This document shows positions 16,283 through 24,640 of a DNA stretch of 34,265 nt, in pieces (the stretch's first letter is position 1; the number at the start of each line of letters is the position of its first letter). The notes under the pieces are model-generated. The model had not been told where the DNA came from and ran no database searches. It saw only the letters and a program-made list of their open reading frames with translations. Location: contig DVIM01000099.1 in assembly GCA_018711265.1 (NCBI GenBank), forward strand, positions 1 to 34,265, in the 5' to 3' direction. The position numbers and the translations under genes were made by a program. Origin of the DNA: Spyradocola merdavium. GTDB lineage: Bacteria > Bacillota > Clostridia > Christensenellales > UBA1750.

Positions 16283-17128
16283 TTAGTTTGCGGGGCGCGG
16301 GCGCTCGCCCTGCCGGCGATAGAGCACCAGCACGAGGAAAACGATCGCCACGACCAGCAGCGCGGCCAGGCACAGCACGACCATGCCCGTCAGGTCCAGC
16401 TCGAACAGCAGGGGCAGGTAGTTCCCCGCGTTGAAGCACAGGTGCAGCAGAACGCAGGGCCAAATGCTGCCAAAGTAGTCGTCCATCAGGCCCAGGGCGA
16501 GCGCGAGCAGGAAGGTGAACCCGGCCCACAGGAGCTGACCGTGCACCAGGCCAAAGAGCACCGCCTGCGCCAGCAGCGCGACCCAGGTCGGCATGACCTT
16601 TTTGAAGTTCCCGTAGATCAGGCCGCGGAAGACGATCTCCTCGAGGATGGGCGCGCCGATGACCGTGGCCAGGATCTCGACGAAGGGATAGCGCCCGGCG
16701 GTCAGCGAGGAGGAGGCCTCGATGTACTCCTCCATCAGGGGCGTCTCCGGGGGGATGAGGGACAGCCCCGCGCTCACGGCGAAGTAGGCCGCAAGGCCCA
16801 GCAGCATGGGCGCCCAGAGCATCTCCGGGCTGCGCGGCTTGCGCAGGCCCATGGCGGGGAGAATCCCCCGCGTTCCCTGCTGCGCGATGAGCAGGCCGCA
16901 GAGCATGCCGAACGTCGCAATGTAGCACAGCACCATCACGACATCCATCATGTCCCAAAAGTGCGCGTACACGTTCTCATAAACATTGGGCGTAAGGCGG
17001 CCCCCGGACGCCAACAGGCTGGAGAACAGGCTGCCATAGGTGAACAATCCGCCCGCCCACATCTGCACCAGCAGGAACACGGCCAGGTACAGCAGCGCAA
17101 GGCCCGTGTGTTTCCAAAATTTCTTCAT
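16283..17128 (-). CDS. CPBP-family intramembrane metalloprotease (Abi/CAAX-like)
   Basis: This is a 281-residue polytopic membrane protein with about seven or eight hydrophobic segments. It carries the CPBP/ABI motifs: E163-E164 with a following FRG in ILEEIVFRGLIYG, a His in LFGLVHGQLLW and HLCFNAGNY near the end. Members are membrane glutamic proteases used for CAAX-like processing, bacteriocin self-immunity or signalling; the substrate is unknown here. The ATG follows GAGGTGAGG. It is a single gene with its own -10 box and a leader hairpin, and it converges with degV at a shared terminator. No bacteriocin or peptide precursor gene was seen nearby. Confidence 0.88.
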   Translation of the reverse strand: MKKFWKHTGLALLYLAVFLLVQMWAGGLFTYGSLFSSLLASGGRLTPNVYENVYAHFWDMMDVVMVLCYIATFGMLCGLLIAQQGTRGILPAMGLRKPRSPEMLWAPMLLGLAAYFAVSAGLSLIPPETPLMEEYIEASSSLTAGRYPFVEILATVIGAPILEEIVFRGLIYGNFKKVMPTWVALLAQAVLFGLVHGQLLWAGFTFLLALALGLMDDYFGSIWPCVLLHLCFNAGNYLPLLFELDLTGMVVLCLAALLVVAIVFLVLVLYRRQGERPRPAN

Positions 17129-17153
17129 GAAGATGCCTCACCTCGCAGGAAAA

Positions 17154-17190
17154 AAGATGGACGGCAGACCTCGCCGTCCCTTTCATTATA
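17154..17190 (-). promoter_or_regulatory. TATAAT box and leader hairpin of the CPBP gene
   Basis: On the minus strand a perfect TATAAT (17190-17185) is followed within a few bases by GGACGGC (17179-17173), a seven-base loop, GCCGTCC (17165-17159) and then ATCTTTTTT. The hairpin plus T-run looks like an intrinsic terminator in a very short leader. No convincing -35 box was found. Confidence 0.5.
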
Positions 17191-17243
17191 CGCCAGCAAG
17201 TGTGACATTTCCATGAATTCTTCTGGATGGGCAGCGCGCGGGG

Positions 17244-17287
17244 AAAAAGACGCGCCGCCCGCCCCGGGTCGCAGGGCGGGCGGCGCG
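17244..17287 (-). terminator. Intrinsic terminator of the GH3/YcxB-like operon
   Basis: A 14-bp perfect stem (17251-17264 with 17274-17287) is followed on the minus strand by TCTTTTT. Confidence 0.93.
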
Positions 17288-17304
17288 GACAGGCCGGGCG
17301 CCGG

Positions 17305-17772
17305 TCAGATCTTTTTCGCGTTCTTGGTGCGCAGGAAGGCGGCCAGGTCCTCGTTGCAGCCCTCGCGGCTCAGGGCATAGCCCTGGTTGGGGGAGAGCAT
17401 CAGGTAGAAGTTCGTATCCGTCTCCCAGAGGGCGAAGAGCTGGTCAAAGGGGATGACCGCGTGGCCGCCGCTGTACTCCACCTCAAAGCGGTCGGCGTAG
17501 AAGGAAAAGCTCATGTTCTGGTCGCGCATCACGCGGTTGGCCAGGAAGGCCCGGCGCGTGTTGATCCGCACGACCAGCATGTAGACCGCGAGGAACAGGA
17601 TGCACAGCAGCAGGGGGTACGGGTGCCCCGCCATGGCCGAGAACAGCACGCACAGCAGCACCAGCGCCACGACCGCCAGCGCCGTATGGCGGCGGCGCAG
17701 CAGCGCGGTCTTGGTCATCTGCCAGCATTCCTCCCAGGTGAATTGGGATTTTGCGGTGAAGAGCGGTTCCAT
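17305..17772 (-). CDS. YcxB-like membrane protein
   Basis: This is a small protein of 155 residues. After a basic N-terminus (KTALLRRRHT) there are two adjacent hydrophobic segments at about residues 30-65. A C-terminal soluble domain follows with FYADRFEVEYSGGHAVIPF, WETDTNFYLMLSPNQGYAL and an end at AAFLRTKNAKKI. This matches the YcxB-like family (two transmembrane helices plus a PH-like beta domain) of unknown function. A GAGG site overlapping the upstream stop favours the ATG at 17772 with eight-base spacing over an in-frame GTG nine bases earlier. It is translated right behind the GH3 gene, so the two are one operon, but no functional link is obvious. Confidence 0.8.
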   Translation of the reverse strand: MEPLFTAKSQFTWEECWQMTKTALLRRRHTALAVVALVLLCVLFSAMAGHPYPLLLCILFLAVYMLVVRINTRRAFLANRVMRDQNMSFSFYADRFEVEYSGGHAVIPFDQLFALWETDTNFYLMLSPNQGYALSREGCNEDLAAFLRTKNAKKI

Positions 17773-17782
17773 GGGGCGCACC

Positions 17783-19954
17783 TCAAACCAGGGAGAACTC
17801 CAGCTTCTCCAGCTGGTCGTCCGCGCTGGAGAAGCCCAGCATCACGACAAAGCGGCCGGGCTCCAGCAGCCATTCGCGGCCGTCGTGGAAGCGGAGCAGG
17901 TCGGGCGTGATGGGCAGGCAGACCTCCTTTTCCTCGCCCGGGGCGAGGTCCACGCGGGCAAAGCCCTTGAGCTCCTTGACCGGGCGGGCGATGCGCGCCG
18001 AAACGTCGTGCAGGTACATCTGCAGCACGGCCGTGCCCGCAACGTCGGAGTCGTTTTGCACCCGGACCCGGACGGTGAGCGCGCCGTCCGCGGCCATCTC
18101 GCCGGAGGAGAGCGCCGCCTCCTTGATGCGGAAGGAGGAGTAGCTCAGGCCGTGGCCAAAGGGATAGAGCGGGGTGTTCGGCCCGTCAAGGTAGCGGGAG
18201 ACGAACTTCTCGTCGCTGACGCCGTTCCAGGGGCGGCCGGTGTTCATGTGGTTGTAGTAGAGCGGGATCTGGCCCATGCTGCGCGGGAAGGTCACGGAGA
18301 GCTTGCCGCTGGGGTTGGCGTCGCCCGCGAGCAGGTCGGCGAGCGCATGGCCGGCCTCCGTTCCCGCAAACCAGGCGCAGAGCACGGCGCTGGCGTTCTT
18401 GTCGAACCAATCGAGCAGCAGGGGACGGCCGCAGGTGACGACCGCGACGACGGGCTTGCCCGCCGCGGCCACCGCGCGCGCCAGCTCCATCTGGATGGCG
18501 GGCACGCAGATGTCCTGGCGGCAGGCGGCCTCGCCGCTCATGGTCATGTCCTCGCCGACGGCGAGGACCACGACGTCGCACTCGCGCGCGAGCTTGACCG
18601 CGCGGTTGATGCCGCCGACGAGCTCCTCGTGGATGGTCGTCGCGGGCTCGCACAGCACGGTGAAGCCCTTTTCCTCCAGGCCCTGGCGCAGCGTGACGGT
18701 GCGGTCCGCGCGCTTGGAGAACTGCCAGGGACCCAGCTGGTCCTGGCTGTCGGCGCAGGGGCCGACCAGCGCGATCTTTGCGCCCTTGCGCAGCGGCAGC
18801 GCGCCGTCGTTCTTGAGGAGGACGGCGGACTCCTGCGCCAGGCGGCGCGCGACCTCCAGGTGCGCGGGCGCAAGGTAGGCCGCCTCTTCCTCGCCCTCGT
18901 GCATGTAGAGGTAGGGGTCGTCCATGATGCCCAGGCGGTACTTGAGGGTCAGGATGCGGCGGACCGCGCCGTCGACGAGGGACTCGGGCACCTTGCCCTC
19001 CATGACGAGCTGCGGCAGCTCCCGGTTGAACAGGTCCGTCGCCATCTCGACGTCCAGGCCCGCGTTGGCGCAGCGCTCGGCGGCCTCGCGCTCGTCCGCG
19101 GCAAGGCCGTGGGCGATGACCTCGAAAACGGCGGCGTAGTCGGAGATGATCACGCCGTCAAAGCCCAGCTCCTTGCGCAGCAGCTCCTGCAGCACGTAGG
19201 GCGAGGCGGCGGAGGACACGCCGTCCACCAGGTTGAAGGAGGGCATGACCGTGGCCGCGCCCGCGTCCACGCCGGCCTGGAAGGCGGGCAGGTACACGTT
19301 GTGCAGCGTGGAGGGGGAGATCTCCACCGTGTTGTAGTCGCGGCCGGCCTCCGCCGCGCCATAGCCCACGAAGTGCTTCAGGCAGCAGGCCATGTGCTCG
19401 CCGTCGCCCAGGCCCTGTCCGCCCTCGCCGCCCTGGTAGCCCAGGACCTCGGCGCGCGCCATGCAGGCGTCCAGGAACGGGTCCTCGCCCGCGCCCTCGG
19501 AGATGCGGCCCCAGCGCGGGTCGCGCGCGATGTCCAGCATGGGGGCAAAGGCCAGCATCACGCCGGCGCGGGTGGCCTCCCTGGCGGAGATCTCCGTCGC
19601 CCGGCGCACCAGGTCGGGATCAAAGGAGCAGGACCAGCCCAGCGGGATCGGGAAGATGGTCTGGAAGCCGTGGATGACGTCCTGGCAGAAGATCAGCGGG
19701 ATGCCCAGGCGGCTCTTCTCCACCGCGATGCGCTGCAGGCAGCGGGCCATGGCGGCGCTGTCCGGCATGTAGATGATGGAGCCGATCTTTCCCTCGGCGA
19801 TCAGGCCCTCCAAGGGCGAGGTCTTGACCTCGCCGCCGATGGCCGTGGTGTCCGCCCCGGCGGACTGCACCATCTGACCGATCTTTTCCTCCAGCGTCAT
19901 GCGGGAGAGCAGGTCCTCTACGCAGGTTTTGATTTCTTCCGGTGTTCTTCTCAT
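17783..19954 (-). CDS. Glycoside hydrolase family 3 beta-glucosidase (BglX-like)
   Basis: This 723-residue protein has the three-part GH3 layout. An N-terminal barrel has ARDPRWGRISEGAGEDPFL, CLKHFVGYG and nucleophile D272 in VIISDYAA. An alpha/beta sandwich holds the acid/base region VGEDMTMSGEAACRQ. A C-terminal fibronectin-III-like domain begins after YPFGHGLSYSSF. Family members release terminal beta-linked glucose or xylose. There is no signal peptide, so it should act in the cytoplasm on imported oligosaccharides, although no sugar transporter is in the window. The ATG at 19954 follows AAAGGAGCG with eight bases of spacing; an upstream in-frame TTG is less likely. It is the first gene of an operon with the YcxB-like gene. 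Confidence 0.94.
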   Translation of the reverse strand: MRRTPEEIKTCVEDLLSRMTLEEKIGQMVQSAGADTTAIGGEVKTSPLEGLIAEGKIGSIIYMPDSAAMARCLQRIAVEKSRLGIPLIFCQDVIHGFQTIFPIPLGWSCSFDPDLVRRATEISAREATRAGVMLAFAPMLDIARDPRWGRISEGAGEDPFLDACMARAEVLGYQGGEGGQGLGDGEHMACCLKHFVGYGAAEAGRDYNTVEISPSTLHNVYLPAFQAGVDAGAATVMPSFNLVDGVSSAASPYVLQELLRKELGFDGVIISDYAAVFEVIAHGLAADEREAAERCANAGLDVEMATDLFNRELPQLVMEGKVPESLVDGAVRRILTLKYRLGIMDDPYLYMHEGEEEAAYLAPAHLEVARRLAQESAVLLKNDGALPLRKGAKIALVGPCADSQDQLGPWQFSKRADRTVTLRQGLEEKGFTVLCEPATTIHEELVGGINRAVKLARECDVVVLAVGEDMTMSGEAACRQDICVPAIQMELARAVAAAGKPVVAVVTCGRPLLLDWFDKNASAVLCAWFAGTEAGHALADLLAGDANPSGKLSVTFPRSMGQIPLYYNHMNTGRPWNGVSDEKFVSRYLDGPNTPLYPFGHGLSYSSFRIKEAALSSGEMAADGALTVRVRVQNDSDVAGTAVLQMYLHDVSARIARPVKELKGFARVDLAPGEEKEVCLPITPDLLRFHDGREWLLEPGRFVVMLGFSSADDQLEKLEFSLV

Positions 19955-19974
19955 TCTCTTCGCTCCTTTTGCGC

Positions 19975-20003
19975 TCGACAAAGCGAGGGGTTCACGTTAC
20001 AAT
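19975..20003 (+). promoter_or_regulatory. Promoter of the second MBL hydrolase gene
   Basis: TCGACA (19975-19980) and TACAAT (19998-20003) are 17 bases apart, placing the start about 30 bases before the ATG. The -35 box lies between the divergent GH3 start and this gene. Confidence 0.6.
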
Positions 20004-20038
20004 GGATATCATACACGATACAAGGGGGTTTTGTACAC

Positions 20039-20839
20039 ATGGAAAATCATCCGCTTCACTACGACATCGACGCCATCGGGCAGGACATCGTCCACTTTGA
20101 GGACTTCATCGACTCCTCCTTCTACCTCATCCAGGGCGCGGACCGCGCGCTGCTGATCGACACGGGCTGCGGCGGGGGCAACGTGCGCCGCCTGGCCTCG
20201 GCCTTCACGGACAAGGAGATCGACCTGGCCGTCACCCACGCCCACGGCGACCACGACGCGCACGCGGGCGAGTTCGACCGCGTCTACATGCACCGCGCGG
20301 ACATCGAGCTCCGCCGCGCCGCGCAGCTCTGCGCGCCGGAGGAGAAGCGCCTGGACGTGGACCGCTTCCTGGCGCTGGAGGACGGCGCCCTGCTGGACCT
20401 CGGGGGCGGCGCGGTCGTGCGCACGCTGCACATCCCCGGCCACACGCCGGGCTCCGTGGCCTTTGTGGACGAAGCGCACAAGGCGGTCTTCACGGGGGAC
20501 GCGATCGGCTCGGGCGTGGGCGTGTGGATGCAGCTCCCCGGCTGCTGCACGGTCTCCGAATACAAGGCGGCGCTGCTGCACTTTGCCACGGAGCTGTACC
20601 CGTACCGGGACTACCGCTTCCTCGGCGGCCACTACCGGCAGGCGGACCCGCCCTACAGCAAGGCGCACAACCCCGTCTGCATGCAGATGGTGGAGGACAT
20701 GATCCGGCTCTGCGACGAGATGCTCGCCGGCCGCGCGCAGGACGCGGTCTTTGCGGGCCGGGCCTTTGGGGACGAGCAGCCGCACATCGCCTCCTGCGGC
20801 ACGGCCGCCATGGTCTACCTGCCCTCCCGCGTGCGGTAG
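20039..20839 (+). CDS. MBL-fold metallohydrolase (glyoxalase II-like)
   Basis: This 266-residue MBL protein carries the full metal set: H67-x-H69-x-D71-H72 in THAHGDHD, His in IPGHTPGS and Asp in VFTGDAIGSG, with a late GGHYR. The order resembles the glyoxalase II-like branch, which hydrolyses thioesters and related compounds, but the substrate is unknown. The ATG at 20039 is preceded by AAGGGGG; the very long open frame running upstream is an antisense shadow of the GH3 gene. It is divergent from GH3 and ends only three bases from the AraC stop codon. Confidence 0.87.
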   Translation: MENHPLHYDIDAIGQDIVHFEDFIDSSFYLIQGADRALLIDTGCGGGNVRRLASAFTDKEIDLAVTHAHGDHDAHAGEFDRVYMHRADIELRRAAQLCAPEEKRLDVDRFLALEDGALLDLGGGAVVRTLHIPGHTPGSVAFVDEAHKAVFTGDAIGSGVGVWMQLPGCCTVSEYKAALLHFATELYPYRDYRFLGGHYRQADPPYSKAHNPVCMQMVEDMIRLCDEMLAGRAQDAVFAGRAFGDEQPHIASCGTAAMVYLPSRVR

Positions 20840-20842
20840 GGC

Positions 20843-21676
20843 TCAGGGCGCGGCGCCCTTGCGCGCGCGGTACTCGCTGGGCGAAAGCCCCGTGCGCTTG
20901 CGGAAGACCTTGGAGAAGTAGAGGTTGTTCTCAAACCCCACGGAGTTGGCCACGGCCGTCACCGAGAGCGCGGGCTCCAGCAGCAGGGCGCAGGCGCGGC
21001 GCAGGCGGTATTCCGTCAGGTATTCCTTGGGGGATACGCCCAGCGTCTGCTTGAACACCGTGTACAGGTGGCTGCGGTCGATGCCGACAAAGGCCGCCAC
21101 GTCCGTCACCGTGAGCGGCAGCGCATAGTGATGGGCGATGTAGGTCTCGGCCTTGCGCACGTACTGCGAGGCCAGGTCCCCGACGCGGCTGGGGTTTGCG
21201 CGGCGCATGAGCAGCGCCAGCGCGCTGTAGAGCGCGCCCGTCATGCGCACGGCGTGCAGGAACTCCGCGCCCCGCACCTCGCAGATGCGCAGAACCGCCT
21301 GGCGGAAGGCCTCGCCGTTCTCCAGGCGCAGGGTGGGGCGGTCCGGCGCAAAGTCCGTGCACTGCAGGATGGGCAGCGCGTCGTTGCCCGCAAAGCCCAC
21401 CCAGACGTACTCCCAAGGGTCGTTTTCGTCCGCGTAGTAGGTGATCTCCGTGTCCGGCAGGGCCAGGAACGCCTCGCCCGCCTGCAGGGAGTAGCGCTGG
21501 CCGCGCGTCTCGTACACGCCGCAGCCGGAGACCACGTAGTGGATCAGATAGTGGTTGCGCACGCCCGGTCCCCACTGGTAGCGCGGCGTGCAGCGCTGGT
21601 GGCCGACGTTGTAAACGCTCAGCGCCGTCATCTCGCTCGGCGGCATTTTGTAGGACTGTTTGAAGGTGTCCTCCAT
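20843..21676 (-). CDS. AraC-family transcriptional regulator with cupin sensor domain
   Basis: This 277-residue regulator has an N-terminal AraC-type cupin with NHYLIHYVVSGCGVYET and a GEAFLALPDTEITYY stretch. The C-terminal pair of helix-turn-helix motifs (about residues 170-270) has LTVTDVAAFVGIDRSHLYTVFK and SVTAVANSVGFENNLYFSKVF, ending TGLSPSEYR. Such proteins commonly sense sugars and activate glycoside hydrolase genes. The nearby GH3 and galE genes make a carbohydrate signal likely but not proven. AAGGAGGG seven bases before the ATG at 21676 fixes the start; upstream in-frame codons are rejected. Confidence 0.9.
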   Translation of the reverse strand: MEDTFKQSYKMPPSEMTALSVYNVGHQRCTPRYQWGPGVRNHYLIHYVVSGCGVYETRGQRYSLQAGEAFLALPDTEITYYADENDPWEYVWVGFAGNDALPILQCTDFAPDRPTLRLENGEAFRQAVLRICEVRGAEFLHAVRMTGALYSALALLMRRANPSRVGDLASQYVRKAETYIAHHYALPLTVTDVAAFVGIDRSHLYTVFKQTLGVSPKEYLTEYRLRRACALLLEPALSVTAVANSVGFENNLYFSKVFRKRTGLSPSEYRARKGAAP

Positions 21677-21707
21677 CGCAAGCCCTCCTTTTTGACCCCT
21701 TTGGTTC

Positions 21708-21736
21708 ATTGTAGCACATTCCCGGCGCAAATCCAA
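21708..21736 (-). promoter_or_regulatory. Possible promoter of the AraC gene
   Basis: On the minus strand TTGGAT (21736-21731) and TACAAT (21713-21708) are 17 bases apart, 32 bases before the ATG. The -35 match is weak. Confidence 0.5.
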
Positions 21737-21767
21737 CATTTTTCCATGGGACAGCATCATTCCTCTA

Positions 21768-21796
21768 TTGAATTTGCGCGCCCTTTGCCCTAAAGT
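21768..21796 (+). promoter_or_regulatory. Promoter of galE
   Basis: TTGAAT (21768-21773) and TAAAGT (21791-21796) are 17 bases apart and precede a leader of about 50 bases. Confidence 0.6.
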
Positions 21797-21851
21797 AGAG
21801 GAGAAGAGGAAAAGTGCAGACGGATCGATTCAAAAAAAGGGGGCTTTTGGA

Positions 21852-22841
21852 ATGAAGATTCTGGTCTTGGGCGGCGCAGGCTACATCGGCTCGCACACGG
21901 TTTACGCGCTCCTGGACGCGGGGCACAGCGTCGTCGTCGCGGACAACCTGCTCACGGGCTTCCGCAGCGCGGTGCACCCGGAGGCGAAGTTCTACCTGGG
22001 CGATATTCGCGACATCCACTTCCTAAACGATCTGTTCGCCCGCGAGAAGGTGGACGTGGTCATCCACTTTGCCGCCTGCTCGCTCGTCGGCGAGAGCGTC
22101 AAGGACCCGCTCAAATACTACGACAACAACCTGTACGGCACCAAGGTGCTGCTCGAGGCCATGGTGCGCAACGGCGTGGACAAGATCGTCTTCTCCTCCA
22201 CGGCCGCGACCTATGGCGAGCCCAAGCGCGTGCCCATCCTGGAGGGAGACCCCACCGAGCCCACGAACCCCTATGGCGAGACGAAGCTGGCCATGGAGAA
22301 GATGTTCAAGTGGGTGAGCAACGCGCACGGCCTGCGCTACGTCTCCCTGCGCTACTTCAACGCCTGCGGCGCGCACGAGAGCGGGCGCATCGGCGAGGCG
22401 CACAACCCCGAATCCCACCTCATCCCGCTGATCCTGCAGGTGCCGGGCGGCAAGCGCCCCTTCATCTCCATCTTCGGCGGCGATTACCCCACAAAGGACG
22501 GCACCTGCGTGCGCGACTACATCCACGTCATGGACCTGGCGCAGGCGCACATCCTCGCGGCGCAGTACCTCCTGAACGGCGGCGCCTCCGACATCTTCAA
22601 CCTCGGCAACGGCGTGGGCTTCACCGTCAAGGAGGTCATCGACGTGGCCCGCGCGGTCACGGGCCATCCCATCCCCGCGCGCATGGAGGACCGCCGCGCC
22701 GGCGACCCCGCGCAGCTCATCGCCTCCAGCGACAAGGCGCGCAGCGTCCTCGGCTGGAACCCGCAGCACGCGGACCTGGAGGAGATCGTCGCCTCCGCCT
22801 GGAAGTGGCACCACACCCATCCCAACGGCTACGAGGAATAA
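21852..22841 (+). CDS. galE: UDP-glucose 4-epimerase
   Basis: GalE interconverts UDP-glucose and UDP-galactose with bound NAD. This 329-residue extended short-chain dehydrogenase has the GGAGYIGSH nucleotide motif at the N-terminus, FSSTAATYG with the catalytic Thr/Ser region, and Y141-x3-K145 in NPYGETK. YFNACGAH and the DGTCVRDYIHVMDLA block are diagnostic of GalE over other epimerases. The length is normal. The ATG follows AAGGGGG. The gene is transcribed alone from its own promoter, without galK or galT beside it. It may serve exopolysaccharide or cell-wall sugar supply as well as galactose use. Confidence 0.93.
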   Translation: MKILVLGGAGYIGSHTVYALLDAGHSVVVADNLLTGFRSAVHPEAKFYLGDIRDIHFLNDLFAREKVDVVIHFAACSLVGESVKDPLKYYDNNLYGTKVLLEAMVRNGVDKIVFSSTAATYGEPKRVPILEGDPTEPTNPYGETKLAMEKMFKWVSNAHGLRYVSLRYFNACGAHESGRIGEAHNPESHLIPLILQVPGGKRPFISIFGGDYPTKDGTCVRDYIHVMDLAQAHILAAQYLLNGGASDIFNLGNGVGFTVKEVIDVARAVTGHPIPARMEDRRAGDPAQLIASSDKARSVLGWNPQHADLEEIVASAWKWHHTHPNGYEE

Positions 22842-22852
22842 ACCCCGAAAGC

Positions 22853-22890
22853 AAAACGGAGCGCCCGCCCGGGCGCTCTGTTTTGTTTTA
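22853..22890. terminator. Bidirectional terminator between galE and MATE gene
   Basis: GAGCGCCCG pairs with CGGGCGCTC, extended by AAAAC/GTTTT, and is followed by TTTTGTTTTA on the plus strand. The MATE stop codon lies inside the T-rich end. Confidence 0.85.
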
Positions 22891-24426
22891 GTTTGCGGCG
22901 CTTTCCGCCTTGCCCTGCGGCAGGTCGGGCTTGAGCACGGTCTTCCACTTGCCGCTCTGATAGCGCAGGGTGATGAGCAGCGTGCGCAGGCACTGGTCCG
23001 CCACCAGCGCGATCCAGGCGCCCGTAAGGCCCCAGCGCAGCACGTAGACCGAGAACAGCGCGATGAGCGGCCGCACCAGCATCACGGTCACGAAGATGAC
23101 CTTGGCCGTGTACTTGGTGTCGCCCGCGCCGCGCAGGGAACCCGTCAGGATGAACTGCGTGGACTGCAGGGGCTGGATCAGGGCCACCATCTTCAGCAGG
23201 AAGGCGCCCTGCTCGATGATGCTCGCGTCGTCCGAATACAGGCGGATGATCGGCTCCCCAAAGAAGAACAGCACGACCATCAGCACCACGGAGACCGCGG
23301 TGCCCAGCACCTGCGTGCGGCGCGAGTAGAGCACGGCCATGTCCGCGCGCAGCTTGCCCAGGCTCTGGCCCACGAGCGAGGTCGCCGAGACCGCGAAGGC
23401 CTGGCCGGTCATGAACGTCAGGGAGAGGATGTTCATGCAGACCTGGTGGCAGGCGAGCATCACGGTGCCCAGGCTCGCCACGGTCTTGGCGTAGACGATC
23501 ATGCCCACGCGCATGCAGAGCTGCTCGATCATGGAGGGCAGGCCGATGCGCGCGATGTCCGCGATGGACTCCCGGTCCGGACGGAAGCCCGCGCGCAGGT
23601 TCAGGTGCACGTATTGGTTGCGGTTCAGCACCGCGGCCAGCGCGATGGCCATCGCCACGCCCTGCGAGATGGAGGTCGCCAGCGACGCGCCCGCCACCTC
23701 CAGCCGCGGCATGCCCATGCGCCCGTAGATGAAGAGATAGTTCAGGAAGATGTTCACGACGTTGGCGATCGTGTTGTAGAAGAGCGCGGTCTTGGAATCT
23801 CCCGCGCCGCGCAGCGCGTTGGTGATGGTCGTCGTCAGCGCGAGGAACGGCAGGCCCAGCATCTGGATCTGCAGGTACTGCATGCCGCCCAGCAGCGTCT
23901 GCTCGTCCTGCGCGCCCATGAACAGCACCAGCGGATGCGCAAACGCAAAGCCCAGCACCGCGAAGAACACGGACAGGACCAGGTTGATCATCAGCGACTG
24001 GCGGAGGATGAGCTGCGCCTTGTCCTGCCGGCCCGCGCCCTTGTGGCGCGCGACCATGGTCATGCAGCCCACGTTGAGCGCGGTGAACATCGTCGAGAGC
24101 AGGAACTTGGGCTGCGTCGTCAGCCCAACGGACGAGATGGCCCACGGCCCGAGCTGCCCGACCATGATCAGGTCCGCCATGCTCGTCAGCTGCGTCAGCA
24201 GCAGCTCCACCAGGGACGGCCACGCGATGCCCACGATGTCCGAGTAGAGCTCGCGCGAGGTCACGCCCTCGGGCAGGGAGATCTTCTGCCGGAGGGATTC
24301 GCCCGCCTGCAGGGGCTGGCCCCAGTCCAGCCGGTCCAGAGCCGTGCGATGGGCTCGCGGTGTCTTGGATTGCGGAATCGTTTTCTCAGCCATGCGGTTG
24401 CTTGTCTGTGGACAGACTGCGCCCAC
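22888..24426 (-). CDS. MATE-family efflux transporter
   Basis: This is a MATE (NorM/DinF-like) exporter of about 510 residues with around twelve hydrophobic helices in two six-helix halves. Typical features are SMADLIMVGQLGP in the first half, ITNALRGAGDSKTALF and the matching LTGSLRGAGDTKYTA in the second, which shows the internal repeat. MATE proteins expel drugs or metabolites using a sodium or proton gradient; the substrate is unknown. The start is uncertain. AGGAGG lies inside the first codons of an ATG at 24444, so I prefer GTG at 24426, six bases after the site; an ATG at 24393 is also possible. The hydrophilic N-terminus of about 45 residues is unusually long. Confidence 0.9.
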   Translation of the reverse strand: MGAVCPQTSNRMAEKTIPQSKTPRAHRTALDRLDWGQPLQAGESLRQKISLPEGVTSRELYSDIVGIAWPSLVELLLTQLTSMADLIMVGQLGPWAISSVGLTTQPKFLLSTMFTALNVGCMTMVARHKGAGRQDKAQLILRQSLMINLVLSVFFAVLGFAFAHPLVLFMGAQDEQTLLGGMQYLQIQMLGLPFLALTTTITNALRGAGDSKTALFYNTIANVVNIFLNYLFIYGRMGMPRLEVAGASLATSISQGVAMAIALAAVLNRNQYVHLNLRAGFRPDRESIADIARIGLPSMIEQLCMRVGMIVYAKTVASLGTVMLACHQVCMNILSLTFMTGQAFAVSATSLVGQSLGKLRADMAVLYSRRTQVLGTAVSVVLMVVLFFFGEPIIRLYSDDASIIEQGAFLLKMVALIQPLQSTQFILTGSLRGAGDTKYTAKVIFVTVMLVRPLIALFSVYVLRWGLTGAWIALVADQCLRTLLITLRYQSGKWKTVLKPDLPQGKAESAAN

Positions 24427-24461
24427 AAACCTCCTCCTATCCATGAATTCCCTATGCGAAT

Positions 24462-24490
24462 ATCATACCGGTTCCGGCCGCGGTTGTCAA
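24462..24490 (-). promoter_or_regulatory. Sigma-A promoter of the first MATE gene
   Basis: On the minus strand a perfect TTGACA (24490-24485) and TATGAT (24467-24462) are 17 bases apart. Transcription would start close to 24455, a few bases before the candidate ATG at 24444, which also favours the downstream start codon. Confidence 0.85.
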
Positions 24491-24567
24491 TGCGCGCGTT
24501 CCAGGGGCGCCCCCAAGGCAGTGCGCGCGGAATTTGCGGGATTTTGTCGAAATGCGGCGAAAATCGG

Positions 24568-24596
24568 TTTACTTTTGGAAACAAACATGTTATGGT
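24568..24596 (+). promoter_or_regulatory. Promoter of the secreted SH3b protein gene
   Basis: TTTACT (24568-24573) and TATGGT (24591-24596) are 17 bases apart, 44 bases before the ATG. Both boxes match four of six consensus bases. Confidence 0.5.
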
Positions 24597-24640
24597 TAAG
24601 ATGCAGACTACCAAAAATTGGATAAAACGGAGGCGACAGC

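Noticed and set aside
17600..20839. 1079-codon open frame on the plus strand
   Set aside because: Only its last 266 codons, from the ATG at 20039, are a real gene (MBL hydrolase). The rest is antisense to the GH3 and YcxB-like genes.
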